From NCBI GenBank assembly GCA_963922205.1, contig CAWUHX010000025.1, forward strand, positions 1,612,001 to 1,676,000: a stretch of 64,000 bases of DNA. Direction: 5' to 3'. Positions within the stretch are counted from its first letter, which is position 1. The number at the start of each line of letters is the position of its first letter. Made by a program: the position numbers and the translations under genes. The stretch is from Romanomermis culicivorax. Taxonomy: Eukaryota; Nematoda; Enoplea; Mermithida; Mermithidae. Under the pieces are notes generated by a model, which saw only the letters and a program-made list of their open reading frames with translations, was not told the origin of the DNA and did not search any database. This document shows positions 10,925-22,094 of the stretch, piece by piece.

Positions 10925-13900
10925 TCAGCGCGAGATCGCGCATAGATTCGCCTTGAGCGAATTTTCAAATGATTTCATTTGAATCGGCGCTCCAGTCGTA
11001 ACTGTTTGTGCCATATTGGAAAGTGACGTATTTTCGTCACGTGGCGCGTCCTGATTGGCTCGCGCTATTCGCGGCAAGACCCTAGTGGTCTCGTAACGAA
11101 AATGTTTCAACCTGCTGATTGAAACTGTTTGGCGATTTAGCGGGTTGTCCCAATGTACAATGGTGACAACATTCTCCGCTTCTCGCGAAATGTCCGTAAC
11201 TATGAACGGACCGGACCATGGTAGTCCTAGTTTTTTCTGCTTATCTACTTTGAGCAGAACCCAATCCTTTTCTTTAAATCCATTTTGTTTGGACTTTTTA
11301 TCGAAGTATTTCTTCGATTTTTCGGCAGCACTCTGGATATTTTTTGCAATATCCTCGTACAGGTTGACTAAATGATTGGTCAACACAAATTTGTATGCCT
11401 CAGCATTGCTGTCCGGCATTACAATATCGTATGCTTTCGATAAGTTTAACCCGAAGGTTGCCTCATGACCTCTAAGCAACGAAAATGGGGATTGCCCCGT
11501 GGCTGCATGCGGTGTGGCATTATATGCAAACACCACAGCTCTCAAGTATCTTGGCCAGTTATCTTTTTCCTCGATGGCCACCTTTCTGAGCTGTTTAATG
11601 AGTGTCTGGTTAAACCTTTCTACCATACCATTTCCTTGTGGGTGGTAGGCTGTTGTAAAAATTTTTTGACACTCCAATAACTTGCAGATCTCCTTCATTA
11701 GATCTGAGGTAAAACAACCTCCTCTATCGCTGAGTAGTCTCCGTGGAGTCCCGTGCCTAAATACAATAGCTTGTAGAAAAGTATCTACAACGGTGCTAGC
11801 TGACTGATCCGGGATCAGTTCAGCTTCAACCCACTTTGTAAAATAGTCTTGAAAGACTATGACATACGGTCTCTTCTCACTAAGTGGAGAAATACCCACG
11901 ATATCCACTGATACTATGTCAAAAGGACCTTGTGGAATAATTGGTATCAGTGGCGGAATTTCGGTGTTTCCCTGATTAGCCATTTGACAAACTGGACAAA
12001 ACTTGATCCAGTGCCTGACATCCTTTTCAATTCCAGGCCACCAGAACCGTTTTTTGATCATAGCAAGGGTCCTTTTGAACCCCTGATGAGTCATCATTAC
12101 GGCACCGTGGTACTGGTGCAAAGTATTGTCCCTAAGGCAGGATGGGACGACCACCTGATCATCCGATCCCTGTCCGGCTTCGCGGTATAACACTTCATTT
12201 TGGATATAAAATCCACTATGATACTTGGTTGTCCCATTTGGACCCAATCTATCAAAATATGGTCGTAGTACCTCATCTTTTCTCTGCAAGAGGGCCATGA
12301 GATCATCTCTAATTAGCCCTTTTGGTAGTTCATCTTCTTTAGGGTCTGCCAAAGTAAAATCTTGTTCCTTTTCTGGGTATAACCAGGTTACTCTTTTTTC
12401 CTTACCTTTGTCCTGGTTTCCCCTACTTACCTTTTCGTTGACCTGATTGCCATCAGGCTGGATCTGAGCCTGATTGCTCTTCTCCGCTTCCTTCGCCATG
12501 CTCCTTGTAGTTACGGCATTTATCAAGTCTGCAGGCGAGTTTGATTCTGGATCACCCTCAGAATCTTCTGGATAAATCTTGGTGAATCTCGGACTCATAT
12601 CAGTCCTCTGATTCTTCTTACCTTTTGGCTCTGGATGTAACGGAGTACCGTCTTCAGGATTCCGATCTGTCAGAATTCTGAATCTCTTCACCAAATTGAG
12701 ATGTTTTTTCTCAATAAGCTGTGCCTCAAGATCTTCCAGATTTTCGGACTCTCGTTTATCCTTTGAGAACATGTGTTCCCATTTTGGCGGTATCTTTTCC
12801 GCTTGATCGTCTGGTTCATCCATCCTGGACAAAAAGTCTGCCATGGCATTTTGTTTTCCAGGCACATACTCTAGTTTATGGTTAAACTGAGAGATGAACG
12901 AGTACCATCTCTTCAACTTACCATTGGTCATTGCATTGACCTTCATAGATAATAAAGGTTTGTGATCAGTTCTTATGATCACCCTATGACCCACTAAGTA
13001 GTGCTTGTATAACTTCAAGCCATACACAATTGCCAAGCATTCCCTTTCCGTGGCTGACCACTTTTTCTCATCCGCCTTTAAAATTCTGCTATTATAAGCA
13101 ATTACCCAGCGGTCTGAGTTAGTCTCCTGGTAAAGGACTGCTCCTAGTGCCGTTCCGCTGGCATCTGTCTGAAGGACAAAGTCCGCAGACCCGTCCAAAA
13201 CCGGATACCTAAGGAATGGCACTGACAATAGTGCTTCTTTCAGGCTCCTAAAAGCCTGATGGTGAACCTCCGTGACTTCCCAAACACAGTTCTTCCCAGT
13301 TAGTTTGTACAACGGTTCGGCGTGTTTAGCCAAACCCGGTATGAACTTTTTACACCACTGCAACATACCTAAGAACCTTTGCAGTTTACGTTTAGACTCT
13401 GGGAATGGGAAATCATTTATAGCTTTGACCTTTTTCGGATCTGGGGAAACTCCATCCGAATTTAAGATATGTCCTAAAAAATGAACTCTCTCAGGCAGGA
13501 ATTCACACTTCTCCGGCTTCAAGGTCAAATGAGCCTTTCTTAGAGCTTGCAGGACTAGCTCTAGATTAACTAAGTGTTCCTCAAACGTATTTGAGAACAC
13601 AATAATATCGTCTATGTAGACTAGACAGATTTTCCAAACATATGGATGCAAAACTCTTTCCATCATACGCTGGAATTCGGCTGGCGCATTTTTTAGGCCA
13701 AAGGGCATGACTTTAAATTGATAAAGCCCTTCTTGGCATATGAAAGCAGTTTTCTCCTTGCTTTCTTCATCCATTGGCACTTGCCAATATCCTGATTTGA
13801 GATCTAGGGTAGTATAAAATTTGGCTTTACCTAAACAGTCTAGATAGTCATCCATTCTAGGAATGGGATACTTATCATCCTTGGTAACATCATTTATACC

Positions 13901-16900
13901 CCTAAAGTCCACTACTGGTCGCTTGGTACCATCCTTTTTACCTACAAGGAATAACGGAGCTGCCCAAGGCGACTTTGATGGCTCAATTACACCCTTCTTG
14001 AGCATATCTTGCACATGCTCACGAACATGTGGCCGTAAATTTATAGCAGTCCTGTGGTACCTTTTGGCCACGGGTGCTGCATCCCCTGTATTTATTTTAC
14101 AGGTCAAATAGGGTGTAGTAGTTGGAGGATCACTGGGCAAGCTGAACACGTCTCTATATTTTGCGAGACACCGTAAAGCTTGTTCCAATTGTTCAGATGG
14201 TATGTTGGATTTAGCTAGCATATTGTACAAGGCTTCCTTGAACTCTTTCTCATCCGCTTGAGTCGAATCAGGTCTAGCCTGGACTGCACAAGTTTGCAGC
14301 TTCTCCAAATCCTCAACTATCTTCCCCTTAAGTTGATCTTGGTTATCAGTATCACACAACACTGAATTAGTATGGCCAATTATTTGATTTCTTTTCAAAT
14401 GGCATCCTGATCCTGTGTTGTTGGATACCATAACAACAAAATCATCTCTTGTACCATCTACTATGGTACTATCAATGTGGAACCTTTCTTCATTGTCTTC
14501 AGACTCTATTATGATTCCATTGAGGCGATTTTCGCCTACCTTATCCCAAAGCTTTGCTCTCAGAAGTATATCAGTACCACTAGGTAAGTAGATAGGATTC
14601 ACACTCACCACTGGCACCGAAACCTTTAGCAGGCAAATCTTTGGCTGGTACTGGTCGGCGGCGCTCATTGTGGATTCCGCGGCGCTCGTGGTCATGACCT
14701 CTCCACAATTGGATTGGGGCTGGTCGGGCGTCACGTATATCCGTTGTTGACGGTTGTTGAGCGTCATCGTCCTATTCCTGAAATCTATTATGGCTCCTAC
14801 CTGAGGATGAGCCAAAAAGTCTGTTCCTACAATGACATTTTCACCTGCTTCAGGAATTACAATTGCTTTAACGGGGAACTGTCCACACAATGTATCCATC
14901 CTAAATTGGATATACCCATGGGCTTGGACTGTCTTACCGTTGGCTACAGTGACATTTAATATCCTGGGATATTCAGTATAATCTGGGCCCAAAGTTTCCT
15001 TCAGAAACTTAGCCGACATGACAGTGCACTGAGCTCCTGTGTCAATTAAAGCCATTGTCTTACGACCTCCTATAACAACCTCAATGTGGAATGGGGCTGT
15101 CCTGGGGTACGTATCCAGCAAATGTTGTTCCTGAGGGCTAGCTGGTGTGCCTCTCCTTATTACTTGTATTGATGGTACTACAGGTTGTGGTACAATTGCA
15201 TTCATTTGCACAATACTACCTAATACAACATTTGGGCCACTCACTCTCTGGTTTACTTCACCTAAAGGACTCATCTGAGATTGCCTTGCAACCATAACAC
15301 TCGAATAATCCTTCTGAGGTGGCTGATTTGTGAACTGACCTTGTTGAAGAGTCTGAGTCGGACCCATAACAGCCTGTGGAGGCTGAGGATGCTGTAATGC
15401 AGCTTGCTGTTGGTATTGCTGCATCTGTTGGAACTGCTTCTGCAGCTCCTTTTGCCTTTTGAACTCCAGGAACTCATTGTAATCGGAGTTCTGTAAATAA
15501 CTCTCCTGGCTATCCTGATGACCTGAATAGCCTACATTATACGCACCTCTACCTCTGCTATTAAAGTTGGCATTTGGGTAACCTCCTCTACCTCTGTAGT
15601 TACCTCTAGCAAAAGTGTTGAAGCCTCCCCTGTTGAAGGTAGGGAAGCTGGCTCTACCTCTGCTCCTGCGCTCGGACAATACTCTCAATGTCCTGCAGTC
15701 TGCAGTATTATGTGTTATGTTCTTGTGGAACTCACACCATGGCTTAGTTGGATCTTGGGAAACTTGACCTCCCTGGCTTGTACTAGGTATGGCCACATCA
15801 GACCGGTTTTCCGCTTGCCTGTTATCAACCTTTTGCTGGAGCTGGTCGAACCTTTCGACCAGTTGTACCATCTCTTTAGAGATTTTCAATAGAAGAGATT
15901 CTTTCTTACCTTTTTCGGTCTGAGCCCTAGGGGCTTCCCGAACTGGAATCTCCTCTATCTCAGGAGAATCACTCCTTGACCTTTGGGTTTGGGCCTGTAC
16001 CTGATTACCTAGAGTTTGATACGGTTGCCGAAACCTTTGCCTCTGGCCTTGTTGATATCCTTCTGACTGGTTCCTAGCAACTACGGCAATTTCAGGATCA
16101 TGCCCACTAGGCATACCTACTTCATTAATTACTATAGGATCCTGTTGTGTACCCTTGGGTCCATATCTCTGAAAGGCATTCTTGTACCTACGTTCAATAT
16201 CATGAACCTCTACTGCAAGATCATACCAGGTTCTAAAGGTATGCTTTGAATTTTTCAGTTCAGACTGAAATGTAGGATCACTCTTGTAGATAAAGGTATC
16301 AATAATCAGTCTCTGTTTAGACTGATAGTCTAAATCACCTTTAACTAGTTCCACTAATATACTGACCCTTTTTAAAAACTCTACAGCCTGTTCATTGGGT
16401 CTTTGTTGGATCTCAAACAACTCCCTGGTTAACATTTCCAGGTTGCACTCAGGTGCAAAGACATTAATAATGGCTCTCCTGGCCTCCCTATAGGTCATGT
16501 TGTCTCCTGCAACAGCCTTCGGTCTACCCTTAGAAAGCCTCAGCAGTGCCTCATATTTAGCTGATTCGGGTGTATCCCTACGGAATTCCCCTTCAAGTGC
16601 TGTTAAGAAGCTAAGCACCTGCTGATTTACCATACCCTCATCTAAAAGTTTGGGTAACACACCTTTAACGATATTCCTGACTACAATCTCTTGTGCCAAA
16701 TTATTTGATGGCACTTCCCTCTGATCATAAGCTGCTGTTAATACTGGATCAAGATCAGAGTTCAAGGATTGCAGCATAACCCTATTTGGATCTCGTTGAG
16801 GTGGTACACCTCCTTGATATGATGGCATATTGTCTTTGTCAAACCTGTAATCCCTATATGGGAAACATGCCAATTGATCTGGTCTAAGGGTATTTGGATC

Positions 16901-17761
16901 AACTATATTTCCTCTACCATCATAGACCACTCTAGTTAAAGTTGGATGCTGCGGAGCTATCTGACTTGGATTCCTGAAGTCTGCCGATTGCTCAGCTCCT
17001 TCGAATCGAAGATCTCTAGCTGGACCTCTCCAACTTTTGGGCTCAAAGTTAAGCCTTTGCCCTTCATCAATATCAGGCCTATTACTAGGCCCTGCGCCTG
17101 CATTTATTTCAGCAGCGAGACGGTTGTCTCCTTCTGCACCCCTATTACATGGTCTAACCTGTCTATCCGGCTCCTGTCGGCGCCTGTTGGCTTCCCTTTT
17201 GTTGTCCTCTGTGGCGGCATTCGCGATTATGTCGAACAAGGCTTCGACGGTCCCTTTCAACTCGCGTAGCTGCGTCGCCAATTCTTGATTGGACATCTCA
17301 GGAGCTCTTTCCTGCGGTTGGAATCGCTCTTGTTCCTGGGGAATCCTCTCTAATCGTTGATCGATTTCGGGGTCCCTTTCTTCGAAATTTGGTCGAATTT
17401 CGGGCGTAACAACGTCCCTTTTTGGTCCTGCTAATTCGACCTTTGGCGGCGGTGACCTTTTTAAATTTTGCTGCGGCGGTCCATCGGCGTCTGGGTTCGG
17501 ATTCGCCGGGCCTGCCTCCTGCGGATCGATGGCAATCGCTGGCGGTCGGTCAATTGGTACGCCTGCATCTTGAGGCGTAAAATGCATTGCATTTTGCTGC
17601 AATGGTTGAACCCTCGCGGGAGTTTGATCTGGGATCACTGGGTCCGGGGCAGCATGCCGTTGCTGATCTCCGTCTCCCAAATTGACTAGATTCCCAGCAC
17701 TCGCCACTCTGGGTGGTGATCTGCGTAAAGTATTACCTCTCGGTATCCTTTCGTTAGGCAT
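10925..17761 (-). CDS. gag-pol: gag-pol polyprotein of the nested element (intact)
   Basis: A single 2278-codon ORF from ATG at 17761, 96 bp inside the 5' LTR. Gag spans residues 1 to about 760: a Pro/Arg/Gln-rich N-terminus, a retrotransposon-gag core (about 340-560), a CX2HX4HX4C knuckle ([14 protein letters not shown] near residue 675), then an RG-rich and Gln-rich region. Protease: [14 protein letters not shown] near 905. [10 protein letters not shown], then YIDDIIVF near 1385. RNase [14 protein letters not shown] near 1530. Integrase: HHCC zinc finger (H..H...CPVC) near 1890-1925, then the D-D-E triad in [16 protein letters not shown] and [10 protein letters not shown] (about 1953, 2010, 2050). 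All key residues are present. Gag and Pol share one frame with no stop or shift, so a Gag:Pol ratio must be set some other way. The order PR-RT-RH-IN is that of Ty3/gypsy. Confidence 0.95.
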   Translation of the reverse strand: MPNERIPRGNTLRRSPPRVASAGNLVNLGDGDQQRHAAPDPVIPDQTPARVQPLQQNAMHFTPQDAGVPIDRPPAIAIDPQEAGPANPNPDADGPPQQNLKRSPPPKVELAGPKRDVVTPEIRPNFEERDPEIDQRLERIPQEQERFQPQERAPEMSNQELATQLRELKGTVEALFDIIANAATEDNKREANRRRQEPDRQVRPCNRGAEGDNRLAAEINAGAGPSNRPDIDEGQRLNFEPKSWRGPARDLRFEGAEQSADFRNPSQIAPQHPTLTRVVYDGRGNIVDPNTLRPDQLACFPYRDYRFDKDNMPSYQGGVPPQRDPNRVMLQSLNSDLDPVLTAAYDQREVPSNNLAQEIVVRNIVKGVLPKLLDEGMVNQQVLSFLTALEGEFRRDTPESAKYEALLRLSKGRPKAVAGDNMTYREARRAIINVFAPECNLEMLTRELFEIQQRPNEQAVEFLKRVSILVELVKGDLDYQSKQRLIIDTFIYKSDPTFQSELKNSKHTFRTWYDLAVEVHDIERRYKNAFQRYGPKGTQQDPIVINEVGMPSGHDPEIAVVARNQSEGYQQGQRQRFRQPYQTLGNQVQAQTQRSRSDSPEIEEIPVREAPRAQTEKGKKESLLLKISKEMVQLVERFDQLQQKVDNRQAENRSDVAIPSTSQGGQVSQDPTKPWCEFHKNITHNTADCRTLRVLSERRSRGRASFPTFNRGGFNTFARGNYRGRGGYPNANFNSRGRGAYNVGYSGHQDSQESYLQNSDYNEFLEFKRQKELQKQFQQMQQYQQQAALQHPQPPQAVMGPTQTLQQGQFTNQPPQKDYSSVMVARQSQMSPLGEVNQRVSGPNVVLGSIVQMNAIVPQPVVPSIQVIRRGTPASPQEQHLLDTYPRTAPFHIEVVIGGRKTMALIDTGAQCTVMSAKFLKETLGPDYTEYPRILNVTVANGKTVQAHGYIQFRMDTLCGQFPVKAIVIPEAGENVIVGTDFLAHPQVGAIIDFRNRTMTLNNRQQRIYVTPDQPQSNCGEVMTTSAAESTMSAADQYQPKICLLKVSVPVVSVNPIYLPSGTDILLRAKLWDKVGENRLNGIIIESEDNEERFHIDSTIVDGTRDDFVVMVSNNTGSGCHLKRNQIIGHTNSVLCDTDNQDQLKGKIVEDLEKLQTCAVQARPDSTQADEKEFKEALYNMLAKSNIPSEQLEQALRCLAKYRDVFSLPSDPPTTTPYLTCKINTGDAAPVAKRYHRTAINLRPHVREHVQDMLKKGVIEPSKSPWAAPLFLVGKKDGTKRPVVDFRGINDVTKDDKYPIPRMDDYLDCLGKAKFYTTLDLKSGYWQVPMDEESKEKTAFICQEGLYQFKVMPFGLKNAPAEFQRMMERVLHPYVWKICLVYIDDIIVFSNTFEEHLVNLELVLQALRKAHLTLKPEKCEFLPERVHFLGHILNSDGVSPDPKKVKAINDFPFPESKRKLQRFLGMLQWCKKFIPGLAKHAEPLYKLTGKNCVWEVTEVHHQAFRSLKEALLSVPFLRYPVLDGSADFVLQTDASGTALGAVLYQETNSDRWVIAYNSRILKADEKKWSATERECLAIVYGLKLYKHYLVGHRVIIRTDHKPLLSMKVNAMTNGKLKRWYSFISQFNHKLEYVPGKQNAMADFLSRMDEPDDQAEKIPPKWEHMFSKDKRESENLEDLEAQLIEKKHLNLVKRFRILTDRNPEDGTPLHPEPKGKKNQRTDMSPRFTKIYPEDSEGDPESNSPADLINAVTTRSMAKEAEKSNQAQIQPDGNQVNEKVSRGNQDKGKEKRVTWLYPEKEQDFTLADPKEDELPKGLIRDDLMALLQRKDEVLRPYFDRLGPNGTTKYHSGFYIQNEVLYREAGQGSDDQVVVPSCLRDNTLHQYHGAVMMTHQGFKRTLAMIKKRFWWPGIEKDVRHWIKFCPVCQMANQGNTEIPPLIPIIPQGPFDIVSVDIVGISPLSEKRPYVIVFQDYFTKWVEAELIPDQSASTVVDTFLQAIVFRHGTPRRLLSDRGGCFTSDLMKEICKLLECQKIFTTAYHPQGNGMVERFNQTLIKQLRKVAIEEKDNWPRYLRAVVFAYNATPHAATGQSPFSLLRGHEATFGLNLSKAYDIVMPDSNAEAYKFVLTNHLVNLYEDIAKNIQSAAEKSKKYFDKKSKQNGFKEKDWVLLKVDKQKKLGLPWSGPFIVTDISREAENVVTIVHWDNPLNRQTVSISRLKHFRYETTRVLPRIARANQDAPRDENTSLSNMAQTVTTGAPIQMKSFENSLKANLCAISR

Positions 17762-17837
17762 TTTAAATCCTGCTAACTTTCTGTAGAAACCTGGAGGATA
17801 TTCTTTTCTCCTAGTCTGACTACGAAGTTCCGTGGTA

Positions 17838-17855
17838 AGGAGTTAAAAGCCACCA
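17838..17855 (-). promoter_or_regulatory. Candidate primer-binding site of the nested element
   Basis: Reading the minus strand out of the 5' LTR, TGGTGGCTTTTAACTCCT starts two bases after the LTR end. TGG complements the CCA tail of a tRNA. I cannot assign the tRNA without a search. Confidence 0.6.
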
Positions 17856-17857
17856 CT

Positions 17858-18472
17858 TGTTGTGCAGGTCTTTCCTTAAGAGGCGTAAGAAAAGATTGGG
17901 TCTGAACTGACCTGTTAGAACTGATACCTTGGCTAAGCCTCGGTGATCTGTGCAACAGTCCGTTTGTCCCCAGACCTACAGCAACAAAGATAAACTTTGT
18001 GCTAAATACGGGGGCCTTACCAAAGACCTCCGCAGTCTCCTAGATGAGACAAGGAATCCCCTCAGGGATAAACTTACTTGGGTATAACCCGACAGGGGTT
18101 TCCCAAAACTTACTTGATGTAAGCCGGCGCCTGGGCCTCTGGCCCTCCGCCTTCGTCGATGCGAATTATCTAAACAAGTAAACGAATATATTAAACAATA
18201 AATCCGACGAAATATGTAAAACGAATGTGGGTACACCACAGTAGAATACTCATAAACAAAAGACGTTGCTGGGAAAATTATATTTAGGGACGCCAGCAAA
18301 GAACACCAAAAATATAATAAAAACGATATTAAGTGAAGAATGATTTCACTTTCATTTTTCGTCTTTCTTTGGCGCTCCATTCTATGCAAATGTCTGCGCC
18401 GCTGGTCGTCCCTGTCGTCGATTTGCATGTCGATTTCCCCACACGAAATTGGCATCAACAGGGTGCCCAACA
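17858..18472 (-). repeat. 5' LTR of the nested element
   Basis: 615 bp, matching 3806-4420 with no difference noticed, so it should hold the element's promoter. The right edge is fixed by the GATG duplication at 18473-18476, after which the interrupted RT frame resumes. Confidence 0.95.
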
Positions 18473-20634
18473 GATGTCTTAGTCTTTGCCAAATCCCATG
18501 CCCAGATATTAGAACGCTTAGACAACATTCTCACTCGTTTCTCCAAAGCAGGACTAAAACTCAACATACAAAAATGCAAATTTTGCCAGCCCCAAGTACA
18601 ATATCTAGGTCACCTCATCTCTCAGCAGGGTATTTTGCCAGACCCAAACAAAGTACAGTCCATTTATGACATACCTACACCCCAAAGCTCCAAAGAAGTA
18701 AAGTCATTTCTCGGCCTACCCTCTTATTATCGCAGATTCATCCCCAATCGCTCCCAAATCTCCAGCCCACTAACAGCATTACTCAAAAAGAATTCGGAAT
18801 TTTCATGGGGGCCTGAACAACAGAATGCATTCACTAAACTCAAAGAGTTGCTCATTCATGCCCCAATCCTGCAGCATCCCGATTTTACAAAACGGTTCAT
18901 TTTGCAAACTGACGCCTCAAAACTTGGAATTGGCGCAATTCTAAGCCAACTAGACAGTAAAGGTCATGATCGCCCCATTGCTTTTGGGAGCTGCACATTG
19001 AAACCCACAGAACGCAACTACCCAATAACCGAGTTGGAATCCCTTGCCGTAGTTGAGTTCATCAAGCATTTTCGCCCCTATCTTTTCCAACAGCATGTCA
19101 TTGTCTACACTGACCATACTGCAGTTGAGGCAGTCCTACAGAAAGAAAACCCCTCCCCTCGCCCGTTGGGGACTAGACCTCTCTGGTATTCAACTTGACA
19201 TCCAACCTAAGAAAGGCATTGCTAACTGCAATGCAGATGCCATCTCTCATTTCCCTTCGGACACAGCAAAACAATCTTTTGATATTGACCACCTAAAATC
19301 CACCGTGAAATATGAAATATCAACTCCGTTCTTGAAGCTGAAGCAACTGAGCAAGAGGAACAGCAGAAAAATTTGGCAGAAGTCCAAGGCACTGATCCCA
19401 CCATCAAAAATATCTTAGCTAAGATCACCCAAAAACATCCCCTTACAATGATCAAATTCACAGTTCACCACAATATTCTCTTTCGTACAACTAACAAGCA
19501 GGCAAAACTATACATCCCAAAATCACAAATACATGATCTCATCACATCACATCATGACAGCAAGTTCACAGGTCATTTTGCTGCTCGAAAGACCCTATAC
19601 CTCCTCTGTCAAAAATATTTTTGGCCACAAATGAGCCCTGATATCAAATGGTACTGCAAAACTAGCTACCCATGCCAAATCCATAAAGCCCTTCAGCACA
19701 GAATACATGCAAATCTTGTCCCAATTCAACCGACGGGCCCATTTGACAGAGTAGGTGTTGATTGCATGGGGCTGTTACCCCTCACTGAAGAAAGCAACTG
19801 ATTCATTGTCATCTTCATTGATTATTTCACCGAGTACGTTGAGGCCTTTCCGACCCCTGATATCACTGCAGCCACAATAGCCAAGTTATTCGTAAACAAA
19901 ATTGTTTGCCGTCATGGCTCCCCAAAAATCATCCACTGTGATCGTGGCTCAGATTTCGTCTCTGATCTTTTCTCCTGGATCTCTAATTTGTGCCCTACTC
20001 AGAAAGTTCACACCACTCCGTACCACCCCATTGCCAATGGGGAAGTGGAGCACTGCAACCAGACCCTCGTCGCCGGTATCCGCATGTACATCAATTCAAA
20101 TCATACTGATTGGGATACTTATTTACCCTTTGCCATTTTTTCGATCAACATTCACAAAAATGATAGCACTTCATACCCCCCGTTTGAATTGCTTCATGGT
20201 TGACAAGCTAATCTACCATCAGATGCAGCATTAAATTTTTTTTCTCACATCCTACATGGTTGATCTTGATGATTATGCCCTCCGTGTCAAATCTCACTTC
20301 ACTTAAGCTCTCTCAACTGTTCAGAAGAATTTACAAAAAGCCCGAAACCACTATACAGTTCAGTACAAAAAAAATCCCAGAATATCCATTACAAGGTGGG
20401 CGATCTCATTTTATATAAAAATCATTCGTGTAAGCAAGGGCTCACTCCTAAATTCCCACCCCGCCAAAACGGGCCCTATACAGTCACAAATTTTATGTAC
20501 CCTAATGTTACACTCCAACACCCCCTCAAGAATACCACTTTTACGGTACATGTAAACGAAATGACCTCCTTCTATCCTCGAGAAACTCCTACTGAAACCC
20601 CCCAAGCCCTTCTCACCCTCGAACCCCCTGAATG
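18473..20634 (+). pseudogene. pol: pol, 3' part of the old element: RT thumb, RNase H, integrase
   Basis: Continues the frame broken at 3805. RT C-terminal part: CQPQVQYLGHLIS near 18585. RNase H: FILQTDASKLGIGAILSQL near 18900, with TELESLAVV and TDHTAV. The frame changes near 19150 and returns by 19373. Integrase: zinc-finger histidines near 19540-19580, then cysteines spaced CX5C instead of CX2C. The D-D-E triad is in VGVDCMG (19755), IHCDRGSDF (19935) and GEVEHCNQTL (20040). Stops stand at 19799-19801 and near 20200. The C-terminal piece (20396-20634) matches the integrase tail of the relative (GPYTVTNFMYPNVTL). Inactive. A normal 3' UTR and LTR do not follow. Confidence 0.85.
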
Positions 20635-20639
20635 AGGAT

Positions 20640-20661
20640 GGTCGATTTTCCAGCCTCGCCA
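20640..20661 (-). repeat. 22-bp stray primer-binding-site copy beyond the 3' LTR
   Basis: These 22 bases are the same as 36168-36189, the primer-binding site next to the 5' LTR of the neighbouring element. Here they lie outside the 3' LTR, where unrelated flank is expected. Identity stops exactly after 22 bases on one side and runs into the LTR on the other. Confidence 0.75.
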
Positions 20662-21421
20662 TGTCACATTAAACGAAGTGGAGCCATGTCACATTAAACA
20701 GAGGTGGTGATCAGTCACATTGACGGGCAAACCCGTACCATATCCCATAGGAAACATGGCCATGACACGGTAGGTGACATACTGTGACCCCGTGGGGTGG
20801 CTCCAGTATGTTTCTTCGTTTCGGGAACCCAACCCAGCTGGTACTACCACAGGTAAACCTATGGTGTACCTCGGCCTTGTCCTGGGGTTAATGCTGTAGA
20901 ATAATGGACAACGCGGCGGGGTCGGGGGTGTCAATCCCTAGTCCTCATTCACCGGAATGGGGGGCCGTGCCATTCGAAGAATGGCTTACTGTAGGGGACC
21001 CGATTGTTAACCTAAATCCCCTTTGTAGGCCCTGACCTTAAGGGTCTGAGGGCTCTTCTTAACTGAGGGTACTTCCGAGAGAAAACTGGCTTAGGGGAGA
21101 CTCCCACAAATATACCCTCACTAACAATAACCCCTGAGAAGACTTACGACACCTCTTCTCAAATTACTCGGCGCTGGGCGACTGGTTCGGGGTCAAACAC
21201 GGGGTCCTACGGATGGCGATGTGGGAACGAACTCCGAGCGATTCGGCGTGGGTATTCGGCGGCTGCTAGTGGCAGGCGGCCGTAACAAACGTCTCCTCGG
21301 TGAGGGGCGACGGGTCTCTACAACTAACGGCGATGGGGACGGGTTCCTACGGTCGGGTTACTGTAGGCGATGTGTGTATGTGTAGGTCGGGGTCCGAATA
21401 TGGTAATTTATTCGACCTGTG

Positions 21422-21425
21422 ACGG
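21422..21425. repeat. 4-bp target duplication (ACGG) of the miniature element
   Basis: ACGG precedes 21426 and recurs at 22159-22162. The partner LTR holds a single ACGG at 36949-36952 in the same context, which is the empty site. Confidence 0.92.
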
Positions 21426-21476
21426 TGTCACGTGTCGCACGTCCGTACATCACCCCTTCGTACCAGTCGCTACACT

Positions 21477-21547
21477 GGCTCGGTAGTTCAATCGGTAGAA
21501 CGCTGCACTATAGTCAATGAGATCCGGGTTCGAATCCCGGTCGAGCA
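21477..21547 (+). ncRNA. tRNA-like Pol III unit, copy 1 (in TRIM LTR 1)
   Basis: 71 nt with an acceptor-like stem (GGCTCGG with 3' TCGAGCA, one end mismatch), a D-arm GTTC...GAAC, a T-arm CCGGG TTCGAAT CCCGG, a matching A box (TAGTTCAATCGG) and a perfect B box (GGTTCGAATCC). A run of five T follows at once. The anticodon stem does not pair, so it is unlikely to be a working tRNA. It is better read as a Pol III promoter or transcript. Confidence 0.7.
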
Positions 21548-21749
21548 TTGTTTTTCAAAACGGTGTTTGGCGATGGTTACGATGACAACGCGTTTACCCA
21601 TTTACGTGTCATGGCGAGGCTTGGATTGGTCCCACAATGGTGGGCCGCAGAACCTGCATCTTCAACGGACGAGGTCGTCCTTCTTTCAAGGGGGGGAATG
21701 TCACGTGTCCCATGCACGTACATCACCCCTTCGTACCAGTCGCAACACC

Positions 21750-21820
21750 GGCTCGGTAGTTCAATCGGTAGAACGCTGCACTATAGTCAACGAGATCCGG
21801 GTTCGAATCCCGGTCGGTCA
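21750..21820 (+). ncRNA. tRNA-like Pol III unit, copy 2 (in TRIM LTR 2)
   Basis: Same structure as copy 1, 273 bp downstream. A and B boxes are unchanged. The 3' acceptor strand reads TCGGTCA instead of TCGAGCA, which weakens the acceptor stem. A TTTTT terminator follows. Confidence 0.65.
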
Positions 21821-22023
21821 TTATTTTTCGAAAACGGTGTTTGGCGATGGTTACGATGACAACGCGTTTACCCATTTACGTGTCATGGCGAGGCTTGGAT
21901 TGGTCCCACATTGGTGGGCCGCAGAACCTGCATCTTCAACGGACGAGGTCGTCCTTCTTTCAAGGGGGGAAATGTCACGTGTCGCACGTCCGTACATCAC
22001 CCCTTCGTACCAGTCACAACACC

Positions 22024-22094
22024 GGCTCGGTAGTTCAATCGGTAGAATGCTGCACTATAGTCAACGAGATCCGGGTTCGAATCCCGGTCGAGCA
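22024..22094 (+). ncRNA. tRNA-like Pol III unit, copy 3 (in TRIM LTR 3)
   Basis: Same structure, 274 bp after copy 2. One change in the D-stem 3' side (GAAT for GAAC). A box, B box and T-run are intact. Confidence 0.65.

Larger units (their letters stand above)
3806..18472 (-). mobile_element. Nested 14.67-kb Ty3/gypsy-like LTR retrotransposon carrying an exonuclease ORF
   Basis: Direct 615-bp LTRs (3806-4420 and 17858-18472) begin TGTTG and end CAACA and are flanked by GATG. Coding runs on the minus strand: gag-pol (17761 to 10925), a 1.3-kb spacer, then a second large ORF (9597 to 5164), then a 740-bp 3' untranslated part. I could find no difference between the two LTRs by eye, and both ORFs are intact, so the insertion looks very recent. 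It interrupts the RT gene of an older element. At 14.67 kb it is unusually long for this superfamily. No Env-type protein (signal peptide, anchor) is encoded. Confidence 0.95.
1..20639 (+). mobile_element. Old Ty3/gypsy-like element, order gag-env-pol, split by a later insertion
   Basis: Two blocks, 1-3805 and 18473-20639, form one plus-strand element. The 5' end lies outside the window. In order it shows gag zinc knuckles, a signal-peptide segment, an Env-like glycoprotein, an aspartic protease (IDTGA), RT, RNase H and integrase. The gap between the blocks is exactly the nested element at 3806-18472 plus a 4-bp duplication. Multiple in-frame stops and frame changes show it is a dead copy. 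It is a relative of the minus-strand element at 20662-37618, with the same order and matching Env and pol motifs. No 3' LTR of its own is visible: pol ends at 20634, and 5 bp later the flank of another LTR begins. Confidence 0.85.

Noticed and set aside
21477-22094. Three functional tRNA genes
   Set aside because: The anticodon stem does not pair, the three copies sit inside TRIM LTRs, and one has a broken acceptor strand.
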